From Agrypnia vestita (lineage: Eukaryota > Arthropoda > Insecta > Trichoptera > Phryganeidae): 64,000 nt of DNA. Shown here piece by piece: positions 56,041-64,000 of this stretch. The position numbers were made by a program, and so were the translations under genes. How positions within the stretch are numbered: the stretch's first letter is position 1; the number at the start of each line of letters is the position of its first letter. Where the stretch lies: assembly GCA_016648135.1 (NCBI GenBank), contig JADDOH010023640.1, positions 1 to 64,000 of the forward strand, given 5' to 3'. Below the pieces are notes generated by a model. It was given only the letters and a program-made list of their open reading frames with translations, did no database searches and was not told the DNA's origin.

Positions 56041-56935
56041 TAAATCGAAGGCTTTCACGGGTACAATATGTGTTAGTTCTAGCTACTTTGGTGGTAACCC
56101 GCGTCAAATTCTGGTCGTCATTACCAGTCGTCTGCCGACGTTAGAGCCGAAGAAGTTAGTTTCCGATTTTTTATATCTCGTCACTTTTAAGAAGTCCGAA
56201 GGATAAAATACCTCTAGAATCGCACGGGGTATACGAAATACCATGCGGTGACTGTAACAAAACCTACATAGGAAGGTCAAACCGAAGAATCTCGGCACGC
56301 GTCTCTGAACATCGCGTAGATATAAAAAATCGGAAACTAACTTCTTCCCTTGTCCACCATTCTCTAACGGAGAATCATAAAATAGACTTCGACAATTCAA
56401 AAGTAGTTGCCAGCCTCAATAATGAAACATTTAGAATCTACAGAGAGGCAATTGAAATAAATAAAAGAAATAGTAATATAATGAACAACAGAGACGATAG
56501 CATTCGACTTCCGACCGCATGGAGTAACATTCTTAATAATAATAATCAAATTTCTAATACAAATAATATTAATAATAAACCACATATCACGATGGAAACA
56601 CCGAAGCAATTAGAAAATCCAACCTTTTCAACATTGTATAATGACGATAGTAAAGTAAATATACGGAATACTAGAAGCCGAGCAAAACTCATTAGCGGCG
56701 TCGCTGGAGAAACCCACTCCTCCACAAACACCTGACGCAGAATTTTTCAAACTTTCACTTGACGGTGAGCTCCGGACCCAAACGGTTGTACGCTTTTTGG
56801 AAAAGCAGCTCATCGACAAGGCGCCTTGAAGATGAACAGTGAGATCTGTTGGAAACGTCGGCAGACGACTGGTCCTGACGGCCAGAATTTGACGCGGGTT
56901 ACCCCCAAAGTAGTTAGAACTAACATATATATATA
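56041..56935 (+). mobile_element. Penelope-like element with inverted termini
   Basis: The right terminus (56854-56924: AACGTCGGCAGACGACTGGT ... CCCCCAAAGTAGTTAG) is repeated inverted at 56072-56142. A 30-bp coding piece (56319-56350) is also repeated inverted at 56149-56178. The left side is thus a flipped copy of pieces of the right side, with the reverse transcriptase lost between them. TATATATATA runs flank both sides (56026-56038 and 56925-56938). The left edge keeps the AAGGCTTTCACGG word typical of these termini. The gene it carries is described separately. Confidence 0.8.
56199..56735 (+). CDS. GIY-YIG endonuclease portion of a Penelope-like protein (5' partial)
   Basis: One uninterrupted frame of ~178 codons with no start codon of its own at the left end. 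It reads KDKIPLESHGVYEIPCGDC, NKTYIGRSNRRISARVSEHR, VHHSLTENHKIDF and FRIYREAIEINKR, then an Asn-rich spacer and a stop. GVY and YIG are spaced as in Penelope-type GIY-YIG nucleases, with the conserved Arg (SARVSEHR), the His and a CGDC metal-site-like pair. The nuclease domain nicks target DNA during retrotransposition. The reverse transcriptase that should precede it is missing, so only the C-terminal ~25% of the protein remains. The frame is intact, which suggests a fairly recent loss. Confidence 0.8.
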   Translation, partial: KDKIPLESHGVYEIPCGDCNKTYIGRSNRRISARVSEHRVDIKNRKLTSSLVHHSLTENHKIDFDNSKVVASLNNETFRIYREAIEINKRNSNIMNNRDDSIRLPTAWSNILNNNNQISNTNNINNKPHITMETPKQLENPTFSTLYNDDSKVNIRNTRSRAKLISGVAGETHSSTNT

Positions 56936-57189
56936 TACAGTTACAGCATTAAATTTAGTTAATATTTATTTTTCAGCTTTGTGAAACTTTAAAATTAAAT
57001 AAATGGGTATTAATGTCCTCGTTTACTTTTGTATCGAGCGTTACTGTCGACGTGCAACTGCCGGGATACCATTTTACTTTGTTGCCAAAATCCTACTACA
57101 GAATGCTACTCGGTTATAATTTCTAGACTATCAAATGATGTAAACTAAATTATGTATGTAACAATTATATAAATTATGTATATAACATC

Positions 57190-57623
57190 ATCCATCTTCT
57201 TCCCCTTGTCCTAGTAGGGTCGGGGGCCCAAAGACTCGACAAGATGTTTCCATGTTCCCCTGTATTGCGCTGCTTCTGCACGAGTCAACCAGTCTAGGCC
57301 CATTCTATTTTTGTACACGTTCTGTCCTCTCCCAGCTAAATCTGGGGCGACCCATCTGCCGTCTTCCTTCCAGGGTTGCCAGGAGGATTCTTCTTGGTGT
57401 TCGTTCCTGTGGCATTCTTATCACATGTCCAAGCCACCTCAATTGTGATTTTCTATGTGTAGGAGTAGGGGTTCCATGCCGAGTGAGCTTTATGTCGGCA
57501 CTTCTCACTCTGTCCATCAGTGTGACTCCCGCTACCCCCCTTGAAAACTCATCTGGGCAGCCTGGACTCTTGATCTCACTCTCTCCGTCAGGATCCAAAT
57601 TTGATGGCCATATATTAGGGTGG
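57190..57623 (-). pseudogene. LINE ORF C-terminus (distal part)
   Basis: The minus strand reads RPTLIYGHQIW, LTERVRSRVQAAQM, then a frameshift into GVAGVTLMDRVRSADI and RKSQLRWLGHVIRMPQERTP, then ATLEGRRQMGRPRFSW, and RRWMM with a GATGATG-type end near 57190. R-W-L-G-H and GRPR are the shared insect RTE C-terminal motifs. Its upstream half continues at 58330-58455 beyond an inserted hAT-like element. Confidence 0.8.
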
Positions 57624-57631
57624 GCCTGTAT

Positions 57632-58321
57632 TAGTGATTGGTCTGCTCTGTACTCACTACTACAATGTAGTACTACATTACATAGAAGTGCACACTTCAC
57701 ACTTTTTGAAGTGTAATGCACACTACAAACTACAAACACTTTAAAGTTATTGAAAGTATATACTTCAAATAGTACACTTCATTTCAAAGCGAACACTACA
57801 AAGTACACAGACTTCAAAGTTATCGAAAGAATGAGAAACATACTTTAAATAGTACATTTTTTACGGAAATTTTTTATTTTTTGGGAAGTTGATGTAGATA
57901 AATGAAGAAATCTCTGGAAACTGTAACCCCCCCCTATGGTTTGAAAAATTTTGGGACCGATCGAATGAAGAAATCTGGTTGGCGACCTTTTTTTTTTGGT
58001 CGCCAAATGTTACTTCAGAGAAAATATCGCCATTTATCTTAAATATTTTTCTCGTTGACCTTTTTTTTTCTTTTTTAGCTCGCCAAATTTTTATTTGGGA
58101 AAAAATATTTACTTCACTAGTACTACAATTTTGTAGTATAATTACTTCATTTCATTATTTCATTACTTCACTTCATTTACTTTACTTCATTTCGTAGTGC
58201 TACAATTACTTCACTTCTTGTAGTTTTTACTACAATTGTAGTGTACACTTTGTAGTCTTCAAACTGGTGAACGTGTGTGTATTGTAGTCTACATTTTGAA
58301 ATGTAGTTTTTCCCTTCGCTA
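57632..58321. mobile_element. hAT-like non-autonomous element (690 bp) inside a LINE
   Basis: Flanked by a perfect 8-bp duplication, GCCTGTAT, at 57624-57631 and 58322-58329. The ends are TAGTGATTGG and, on the other strand, TAGCGAAGGG, as expected of short hAT termini. The outer parts are full of ACTACAATGTAGT and TACTTCATTTC words. There is no transposase. The interrupted LINE reads through once the element and one duplication copy are ignored, which confirms the boundaries. Confidence 0.9.
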
Positions 58322-58329
58322 GCCTGTAT

Positions 58330-58455
58330 ACAAATTTGAAAACAGTCAGTTTTGTCTTGACGCTAAGCTCGGATTTTCTTATCACCGCACTATACAGAGA
58401 ACGTAGATTCTCCGATTCTTCTACTATTTCACTTTCCTGCCTCCCGTCGCTAAAA
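58330..58455 (-). pseudogene. LINE ORF C-terminus (proximal part)
   Basis: The minus strand encodes SDGRQESEIVEESENLRSLY, then SAVIRKSELSVKTKLTVFKF, matching the region just before the YGxxxW motif of insect LINE proteins. It joins in frame with the segment beginning at 57623. Confidence 0.7.
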
Positions 58456-58724
58456 AGTATGTATATAACATATTGATAGTGCAGAAATTATATAGTTAAG
58501 AAATAGTATAGACAATATTGAAAGTGCAGAAATTATCTATATACATCGGTATGTATATAACAATGTATATAATTTCTGCACTATCAAATGATGTAAACTA
58601 AAGTATGTAGGTACAAAACAATGTTTATTATTTCTACACTATCAAATGATTTAAACTAAATTATGTACATAAAAATATAAAAAATTCGTGCGTGTACTCA
58701 TGTATGTACTCATGTATGCTGGCA

Positions 58725-58812
58725 CTAGACCGAGATGAGTGGAGGAAAATTATTGAGGAGGCCAAGACCCACCAAGGGTTGTAGTGCCAAGAATGATGAT
58801 GATGATGATGTA
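58725..58812 (+). repeat. RTE 3'-end scrap with (GAT)n tail
   Basis: GGCACTAGACCGAGATGAGT through ACCAAGGGTTGTAGTGCCAA, then GATGATGATGATGATG, nearly identical to 43383-43470 inverted. It encodes LALDRDEWRKIIEEAKTHQG and a stop. Confidence 0.85.
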
Positions 58813-58819
58813 CTCATGT

Positions 58820-59790
58820 ATGCGCGGTAGAAGTTAAACTTAAAAACTTAAATAAAGACAGAATAATATATTAATGACGCTCAAAGTATTGAGTTGTAAA
58901 CGTGTACATTGATCATTGTCGACTATTTTATTGACTTTCAAAAAAAGAATTGAATCTCTTGCTTACAGATATGTAACCTCGAATATTAAAAATAATTGGG
59001 GCAAACAAAAACTTTCCAAAAAAACGATCGACATTCGTGAACTCGCGTGTAAACAGAATCAGATAGCTGACAACAATTCAATACGGTTTCGTTATTGAGA
59101 CGTTATTCCTTTTCAAAAAATATGTACATTTTCAAGAAAAGTCCATGTATTTACTTAGTTTCATGTTTACCGGTTACGTATTCAAAAGTTTCGAAACTGT
59201 ACAAATTTATATGGCTTAGAAACTTTTTGTTTCGAAATACGAATATCTGACAATTACGTCATCTTTGCAATAAATAATTTTTCGAACAACACATTTATCG
59301 TTTTGGGCATGGTGACAAATAAAAAAATCTTTAAAAAACGATCGTGAACTTGCATGTAAATCGAATCTGGCAGCTGACAAAAATTTAATATGGCGTGGGG
59401 GTAGTTTTGGTTTTGTATTTTTGCTACATGAATTTACTACTAATTTACAAAAATGTTATTATTATTTCATTATACTTCAATAGACAAATAGTCTTGAGCT
59501 TTCTTTTACCTCATTCTCTCACTCATCTCATTTTTGAGGGTCGTGACTTCCAAGTTGTGACCTGTTAATAGGGGCGGATGTATGCTGCTGAAGCCCATCT
59601 CACCGAACATTTTTAGAACCCCTTGTCATTGAAATCATAATAATATCACAACACAACGTGACTACGCAACAGCAGCACAGACTTAGAAACGATATTTTAG
59701 ATTTTTTCGAAATTTTCTTGTGTAACTTTGTGAAAAGCCATTTTAAAAAATATATTTAAAAAAGATAACTTTGTTTACTTTCACTATTTG
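58820..59790. other. Unassigned AT-rich DNA with an internal near-repeat
   Basis: Words around GTAAACAGAATCAGATAGCT (near 59049) and GTAAATCGAATCTGGCAGCT (near 59357) recur about 300 bp apart with similar flanks (AACGATCG, GTGAACT), suggesting an old tandem duplication. No gene was recognised. Confidence 0.35.
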
Positions 59791-59794
59791 TTAA

Positions 59795-60060
59795 TAACGA
59801 TTATAACGTTTTCGATGCTAACGCATCATCTTCAGTAAGGTTACTATGTATACTATAACACTAAACTTACGACTAAAGGACGACGTGAGGATTGGGGTGA
59901 AGATTAGAGTGCTGTGGGTATATAGGGGTGGTTATTAGGCGCTGAAGAGGGAAAGTAACAGATGGAGTTTGAATATTGATTACATTTTTGTTACTTTTAA
60001 ATAAATATAACTTTAATCCTATATGTGGGGAGGTTCGTGCAGTCCCACACATTGCATATA
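59795..60060 (-). repeat. Penelope-like terminal segment (tentative)
   Basis: ACGTTTTCGATGCTAACGCA then TCATCTTCAGTAAG has the form of Penelope-like terminal motifs (CTGAAGATGATG ... GAAAACGT on the minus strand). The distal end shares 36 bp with 29470-29505. Confidence 0.4.
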
Positions 60061-60229
60061 AGAATAGGTACATACATTAAATTATCATATAAAAGATTAG
60101 AGAAAAAAGAAAATCTTTTTAAAAAAAAACAAGTACGAGTAACGCTAAGTTTTCTAAAATATCTAGTTTCTTTCCTTTTTCACATATGTTCATAAAATCT
60201 ACGTAGATTTGAATATTGGAAAATAGTTC

Positions 60230-60340
60230 TGCTAGGACCCTCAACAATCGTCGAATTCGAGACGAGAGGACAAAGAGTTTGGCGCTTCATCTTCTCTGCC
60301 AACCCCCGCGGAAAAATGACGTGATGGGTAGTTAGTTAGC
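60230..60340 (+). repeat. Scrap of the (GTTA)n-tail LINE family
   Basis: AGACGAGAGGACAAAGAGTT, TGGCGC, then CCCCCGCGGAAAAATGACGT and GATGGGTAGTTAGTTAG reproduce the last codons and tail seen at 50540-50643. Confidence 0.65.
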
Positions 60341-60584
60341 CATTTGTAAGGTCAACTTACAAAACGGCTGTTAAGCCTTTCACCGATATTTAAAATTGTC
60401 ATGTGAATTTATAGAAGTGATTTTGTAAATGTATGCGTTTTCGGTAATTCTTTTTAAAAAAATTCTGACTCATTTTTAACTGTGAAGGGGAGAGAATTTA
60501 TCCATCTTCTTACAATGCCTGTTCGGTTCAACAACCTTCCCTTTACTTGATGATTCGGCGTGTACCATTCAAATTGTCTGCGAT

Positions 60585-60665
60585 GCGGAGCGTGCATCAG
60601 GACAGAAGAGTGTGACACTCTATCATCTCTGCCTAGCCTTGCGGGGAAACGGCGTGAAGGTAAGG
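60585..60665 (+). repeat. Second scrap of the (GTTA)n-tail LINE family
   Basis: GCATCAGGACAGAAGAGTGT, then CTATCATCTCTGCC and GGGGAAACGGCGTGAAGGTA match the same region. Confidence 0.6.
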
Positions 60666-60879
60666 TATTCAGAACAGTATTTCAAAAACTTTTTTTAAAT
60701 TCTTTCCTTTTTTGTTTGCTCTGTTGCTCCTGGTTTTTCTTCCCTTTCTTTATGATTCGGGGCCCTTGGAAAGCGGAGCTTCTCGAAATTGAGACCTGCG
60801 CGATTTTGACGATTCTCCTACACCTTTCTCTTCAGCCGCAGTTCGACAAGTAGCTTCCTTGGTCTGATTGGTTCACAAT

Positions 60880-61090
60880 CGTTTCGAAGATCCCCCTCTT
60901 TGGCCTTTCACATTTCCAGCCACCGGTTCCTCTCTGCGGGCGACTGTAGCACGCGCCTCAGACAATCTATTTTGAATCTCCAATTATTGCAATAATGAGG
61001 CATTAATACGCATTGCTGTTCATGGAGTGTTAAGCATTAGACTCGAGCACTTAATTTTAAAGGCGCTACTTTTCTTCCACTTGCTCGCCC
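60880..61090. other. GC-richer island with homeodomain-type cores
   Basis: CCACCGGTTCCTCTCTGCGG, AGCACGCGCCTCAGACAATC and CCAATTATTGCAATAATGAG, then GCATTAATACGCATTGC. It has no repeat match and no recognised peptide. It could be conserved host non-coding DNA. Confidence 0.35.
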
Positions 61091-61149
61091 TTTCAGAAGA
61101 TGGAAAAAACAAGAACCTCAACTAAAAGTATTTTTGTAATATTATTTTT

Positions 61150-61320
61150 TTTTAAATAGAGATGCGAACACGGAATACATCAATGTTCTTACTATTTGCA
61201 AACTAAGCTAAACGCTTGTGCTATGAAAATGGGACTAAATTTCTGGTCTGGAGTGAGGTTCGAACCCGCGACCTTTGGATCACGAGGTGAGAGAAACCAT
61301 AAAACCAACAAGCTACTCTG
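61150..61320 (-). mobile_element. tRNA-derived SINE, copy 2
   Basis: The same parts as the copy at 23.9 kb: plus-strand GCGAACACGGAATACATCAA (tail side), GGTTCGAACCCGCGACCTTT (B box region) and ACCAACAAGCTACTC (head). A few bases are deleted in the A-box region. The open frame starting at 61196 is a by-product. Confidence 0.8.
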
Positions 61321-61374
61321 TATCCCAATTCTTCTCCCAATATCGAGTTCTCAATTATCACTCATACAAGATTC

Positions 61375-61912
61375 TTCTTCTTCTTCTGCTTCATCTAGGA
61401 CTGCGTCCTGTCATTACTCGGAGCCTGTTCCTGGGATACAGATGTCCAGCTATCTCGCCATCTTTTATGCGGTCTTCCTGGGAGTCTGGTACCAGACGGC
61501 AGCTTGTTCGCTGCTATGCTCACTACTCTCTCAGTACAAGCTCTCTCCACATGATCTCTCCAGTAACGTCTTCTAGATCTTCCCCATCGGACAATATCCT
61601 CGACGTCACAGGTCCTTCGTATTTCGGAGTTCCTCACTCGGTCTCGGATTGTCAGCCCCGCAATGGGTCGGAGAGTCTTCATCTCAGTTATTCTTAGGAG
61701 ATTTTTTGTTCTGGTAGTGTCAGCCCTTGTCTCGATACCGCACGTCACGATTGGGCGGACACAGGTCTTGTATATCTTGTCTTGCATCCAGCAATAGTTG
61801 CGGCTTTGTTTGCTTGCTCTCTTACTTCTTCGTAGAGGTCGTTACTGCTGGATATCTCGACACCCAAGTACTTGAAGCTCGTTACTTGCTCTATTATTTT
61901 ATACAAGATTCG
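61375..61912 (-). pseudogene. RTE-type LINE insertion with 12-bp target duplication
   Basis: Minus-strand ORF: IIEQVTSFKYLGVEISSS and YEEVREQANKAATIAG, then a frameshift near 61795, and an open 130-codon frame (61787-61395) with KIYKTCVRPIVTCGIE, IAGLTIRDRVRNSEIRRT, CDVEDIVRWGRSRRRYW and LPGRPHKRWRDSWTS. It ends in a GAAGAAGAAG tail. CATACAAGATTC at 61363-61374 and 61913-61924 is the target duplication. This is the best-preserved C-terminus of the family also seen at 27.4 and 50.7 kb. Confidence 0.88.
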
Positions 61913-61929
61913 CATACAAGATTCGATAT

Positions 61930-62480
61930 AAAATAATGCATGTAATTACGGTGGATAGTAGATACTACTACTACTATAGCTTCATCAATAATCATGCCAT
62001 GGTTTTCTGTGCGGTAGTGTGATCACATTGGATCTTCCTTACGGCAGCTCAAAATTTCAGAACTATTACCTCAGATTTTTCAGCCAGGATGTCCTTCGTC
62101 TGGTACTTCTCTGGATGTGTCACGATACTGCCAATTGCAATTTGGATTTCTTTTTCTTTTCGCATTCGTCTTCCAGGACCTCTTCTAGTCACAATTTTTC
62201 CTTAAATGATGACGCGCAGGATTTGGTAGAAAATTTGACCAAAATAAAATGGCAAATTTGGGTTTTAACTGTTTTAAGTATTTTTTCCAGAATTCATTTA
62301 CAGTCATTTACTACCCTGTCATTCCAGCCTATTTTTTGAAGCCGTCCGTCGATTCACAAATCAAATGATTCAAATCGCTTAACCTTAACTTGATTGTTTC
62401 ATTAAGTGTCAAAATTTTGTTATGGTATTATTAATCCAAAGTCTCATACACTTCTGTCTTCTTCACTTCTATAGAGCCAT
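61930..62480. other. Unassigned DNA
   Basis: No gene or repeat recognised; the frame at 62019-62339 has no known domain. Confidence 0.3.
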
Positions 62481-62485
62481 TCAGC

Positions 62486-62794
62486 CATTTTTACTCCCTT
62501 TCTTTTAACTCGTAGCGTCTGCTTGTCTGCTTGACTGGCGAAAAAAAATTGGATCGATTTTTAACCCTATTCCCGTGATCCAATCGAGCTGAAACTTTGC
62601 AGGCAGAGTCGTGGCGACTATGAAAATAATCAAACTAATTTTCCTTTAAAAAAAATTAATAATAATAGTATTATTTTGGATTTTTCGAAATTTTACGATT
62701 TAATTTTCGAGCTCGACGCGTGGAGTAGGCGCGAAACCTGTTTCAATGAGAAAGGGAGTGTAATGAAAACTTGGTTTTTATGGGTTAGTTTTTT
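62486..62794 (+). repeat. Interspersed repeat family III, copy 3
   Basis: Complete copy: CATTTTTACTCCCTTTC, ATCCAATCGAGCTGAAACTT, GACGCGTGGAGTAGGCGCGA, AGAAAGGGAGTGTAATGAAA, GGGTTAGTTTTTT. It forms an inverted pair with copy 4. Confidence 0.8.
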
Positions 62795-63124
62795 CCGTCA
62801 AAGATATTCAATTAAGCCAAGTTTTTACTTTTAATAATCCCATCATCCTAGTCTTTAAGTGCCTTTGTCGTAATGTATTCTCCGTACAAGTTTAATAGGT
62901 CCTTGACGGACTCCTTTTTGCACTAAAAGCCTATTTACAATTGGCATAAAACATCTTTGTATGTCGACTTGAGGTTTATTATTTCAAATCAACCGGTTTT
63001 GCAACCGTGTCTGTTCTTGCATCAGGACAATATAAAGAATGGTTTTATAAGCTTCTTCAACGTTAGCACAATACATTTGTGGTATTATTATTATTATTAA
63101 GAAAGAGTAAACACTTGATTTTAA

Positions 63125-63305
63125 GTAGCTTGTTGGTGCAGTGGTCACGATGTTCGCCTAGTGATCTGGCGGTCGGTAGTTTGAGCCCCATTCCAGTAAC
63201 CAGCAAGTTTCACTCCTATTTTTACAGCACAGGCTTTTGGCTTAGTTTGAGAATAGTAAAAATATTGATGCGACACGTACTCCGTGTTCGCGTCTCTATT
63301 TAAAA
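63125..63305 (+). mobile_element. tRNA-derived SINE, copy 3
   Basis: Plus-strand head AGTAGCTTGTTGGTGCAGTG then GTCACGATGTTCGCCTAGTG, a degraded B box (GGTAGTTTGAGCCCC), body (AGCACAGGCTTTTGGCTTAG) and end CTCCGTGTTCGCGTCTCTAT plus an A-rich tail. The most diverged of the three copies. Confidence 0.75.
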
Positions 63306-63309
63306 AAAA

Positions 63310-63415
63310 ATGAAAAAAAAGGTTTATTGAATAATCAACATGTTTCGGACACAATGATTTCTTCGTCATGATAGAACGTATACCAAAATTAAAATTGGAA
63401 GTATAGACAAAATCA
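63310..63415 (+). repeat. Penelope-like terminal motif (tentative)
   Basis: GTTTATTGAATAATCAACAT, GTTTCGGACACAATGATTTC and TTCGTCATGA have the arrangement seen at 21830-21890 (AACATGTTTCAAA ... TTCGTCA). Homology beyond the motif is not evident. Confidence 0.35.
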
Positions 63416-63420
63416 GAAAC

Positions 63421-63712
63421 AAAAAAACTAACCCAAAAAAACAAGTTTTTATTATACTCCTTTTCTCATTTCCAGTTGAAACAGGTTTCGCGCCTTCTCC
63501 TCGCGTCGGTCTCCTTTCTTATTTGTGAAATCCAAAATTATACTATAATTAAATTATTTAAACGAAAATTTGTTAGATCATTTTTATCGTCGTCACGAGT
63601 CTGCCATCAAAGTTTCAGCTCGATTGGATCGCGGGGAAAGGGTTAAAAATCGAACCAAAGTTTTTTCGGCAGACAAGCAGACACCACGAGTAAAAAGAAA
63701 GGGAGTAAAAAT
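63421..63712 (-). repeat. Interspersed repeat family III, copy 4 (inverted)
   Basis: The reverse complement of copies 1-3, from AAAAAAACTAACCC to GGGAGTAAAAAT. The open frame 63570-63752 falls inside it and is not a gene. Confidence 0.8.
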
Positions 63713-63719
63713 AAATGTA

Positions 63720-64000
63720 AGGGAACTGAACAACGAAACTTTTTTTTTGTAAAGCTCTTTATTAAATTTATGAATTATCTTTTAGGGACATTAAGAGTAT
63801 AAAAAATATCGCAAAGAGAACATTCTTTCCTTTTAATATCATCAGAGGTGACACTAATAGGCCAGAAACTGATAAAATAAGAAATAATTTGGAACAGTAA
63901 ATGGAATTTAAGTAATATGTGCTAAATATGCTTCCGATAACAGAAAAGGTTGGAATATCGCTTAGAGATCGAGTACCAAAAGTAATAATTCATCAGAAAA
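63720..64000. other. Unassigned AT-rich DNA to the window end
   Basis: Nothing recognised. A CAGAAAAGGTTGGAATATCG, CTTAGAGATCGAGTACC stretch at the very end may start another LINE segment (GxSLRDRVP-like), but it is cut by the window edge. Confidence 0.25.

Noticed and set aside
63570..63752. 60-codon frame with a basic, protein-like look
   Set aside because: It lies inside repeat family III, and the other three copies do not keep it open.

Overview
This is AT-rich eukaryotic DNA, almost certainly from an insect. The evidence is the cecropia-type mariner, RTE-type LINE tails, Penelope-like GIY-YIG elements, a Helitron of the kind common in arthropods, and tRNA-derived SINEs. The order (Lepidoptera, Hemiptera or Coleoptera) cannot be fixed from what is visible. 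I found no convincing host exon and no functional RNA gene. Nearly every peptide I could recognise belongs to a transposable element, and most of these are broken by frameshifts, stops or nested insertions.

Layout. 0.5-3.4 kb is a very degenerate tandem repeat (about 72-76 bp period) with a superimposed duplicated block. 3.4-19 kb holds scattered LINE 3' ends (7.0, 12.0, 16.0, 17.5 kb), an LTR fragment (9.4 kb), a copia pol scrap between 85-bp repeats (14.4-15.0 kb) and a Penelope-like terminal fragment (15.7 kb). 19.1-19.9 kb is a 171-bp tandem array, followed by a GC-rich, possibly regulatory stretch. 20.5-21.8 kb is a nearly intact mariner with perfect inverted repeats. 21.8-24.6 kb is a pair of ~300-bp inverted repeats around a decayed copy of a multicopy gene family carrying EADxR and GCDTTS motifs, the least explained object here. 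25.7-26.3 kb is a solo LTR with a target duplication.

27-33 kb is a cluster of LINEs, including a reverse-transcriptase fragment with YADD. 35-41 kb holds several non-autonomous DNA elements: a 216-bp foldback, a 189-bp foldback, a ~717-bp element with dense GCATGCTCA motifs, and a ~300-bp long-inverted-repeat MITE. 41.7-42.9 kb has two Penelope GIY-YIG fragments head to head across a perfect hairpin. 44.6-46.4 kb is an older mariner of the same family, split by a LINE. 46.7-47.1 kb is a Helitron; 47.7-48.5 kb a PIF/Harbinger-like element with TTA target duplication. 49-51.5 kb has LINE tails and a foldback. 53.4-53.85 kb is a CpG-island-like GC block. 56.0-56.9 kb is a Penelope-like element with an intact GIY-YIG motif and inverted termini. 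57.2-58.5 kb is a LINE interrupted by a hAT-like element with an 8-bp target duplication. 58.7-64 kb holds further LINE, SINE and repeat copies.

The window therefore reads as intergenic or intronic DNA built from layered insertions, with a few GC-richer islands (17.9, 20.1, 28.0, 35.8, 53.5, 61.0 kb) that match no repeat seen here and are the best candidates for host regulatory DNA. All identifications come from reading motifs by eye. No alignment or database search was run, and boundaries without target duplications are approximate.
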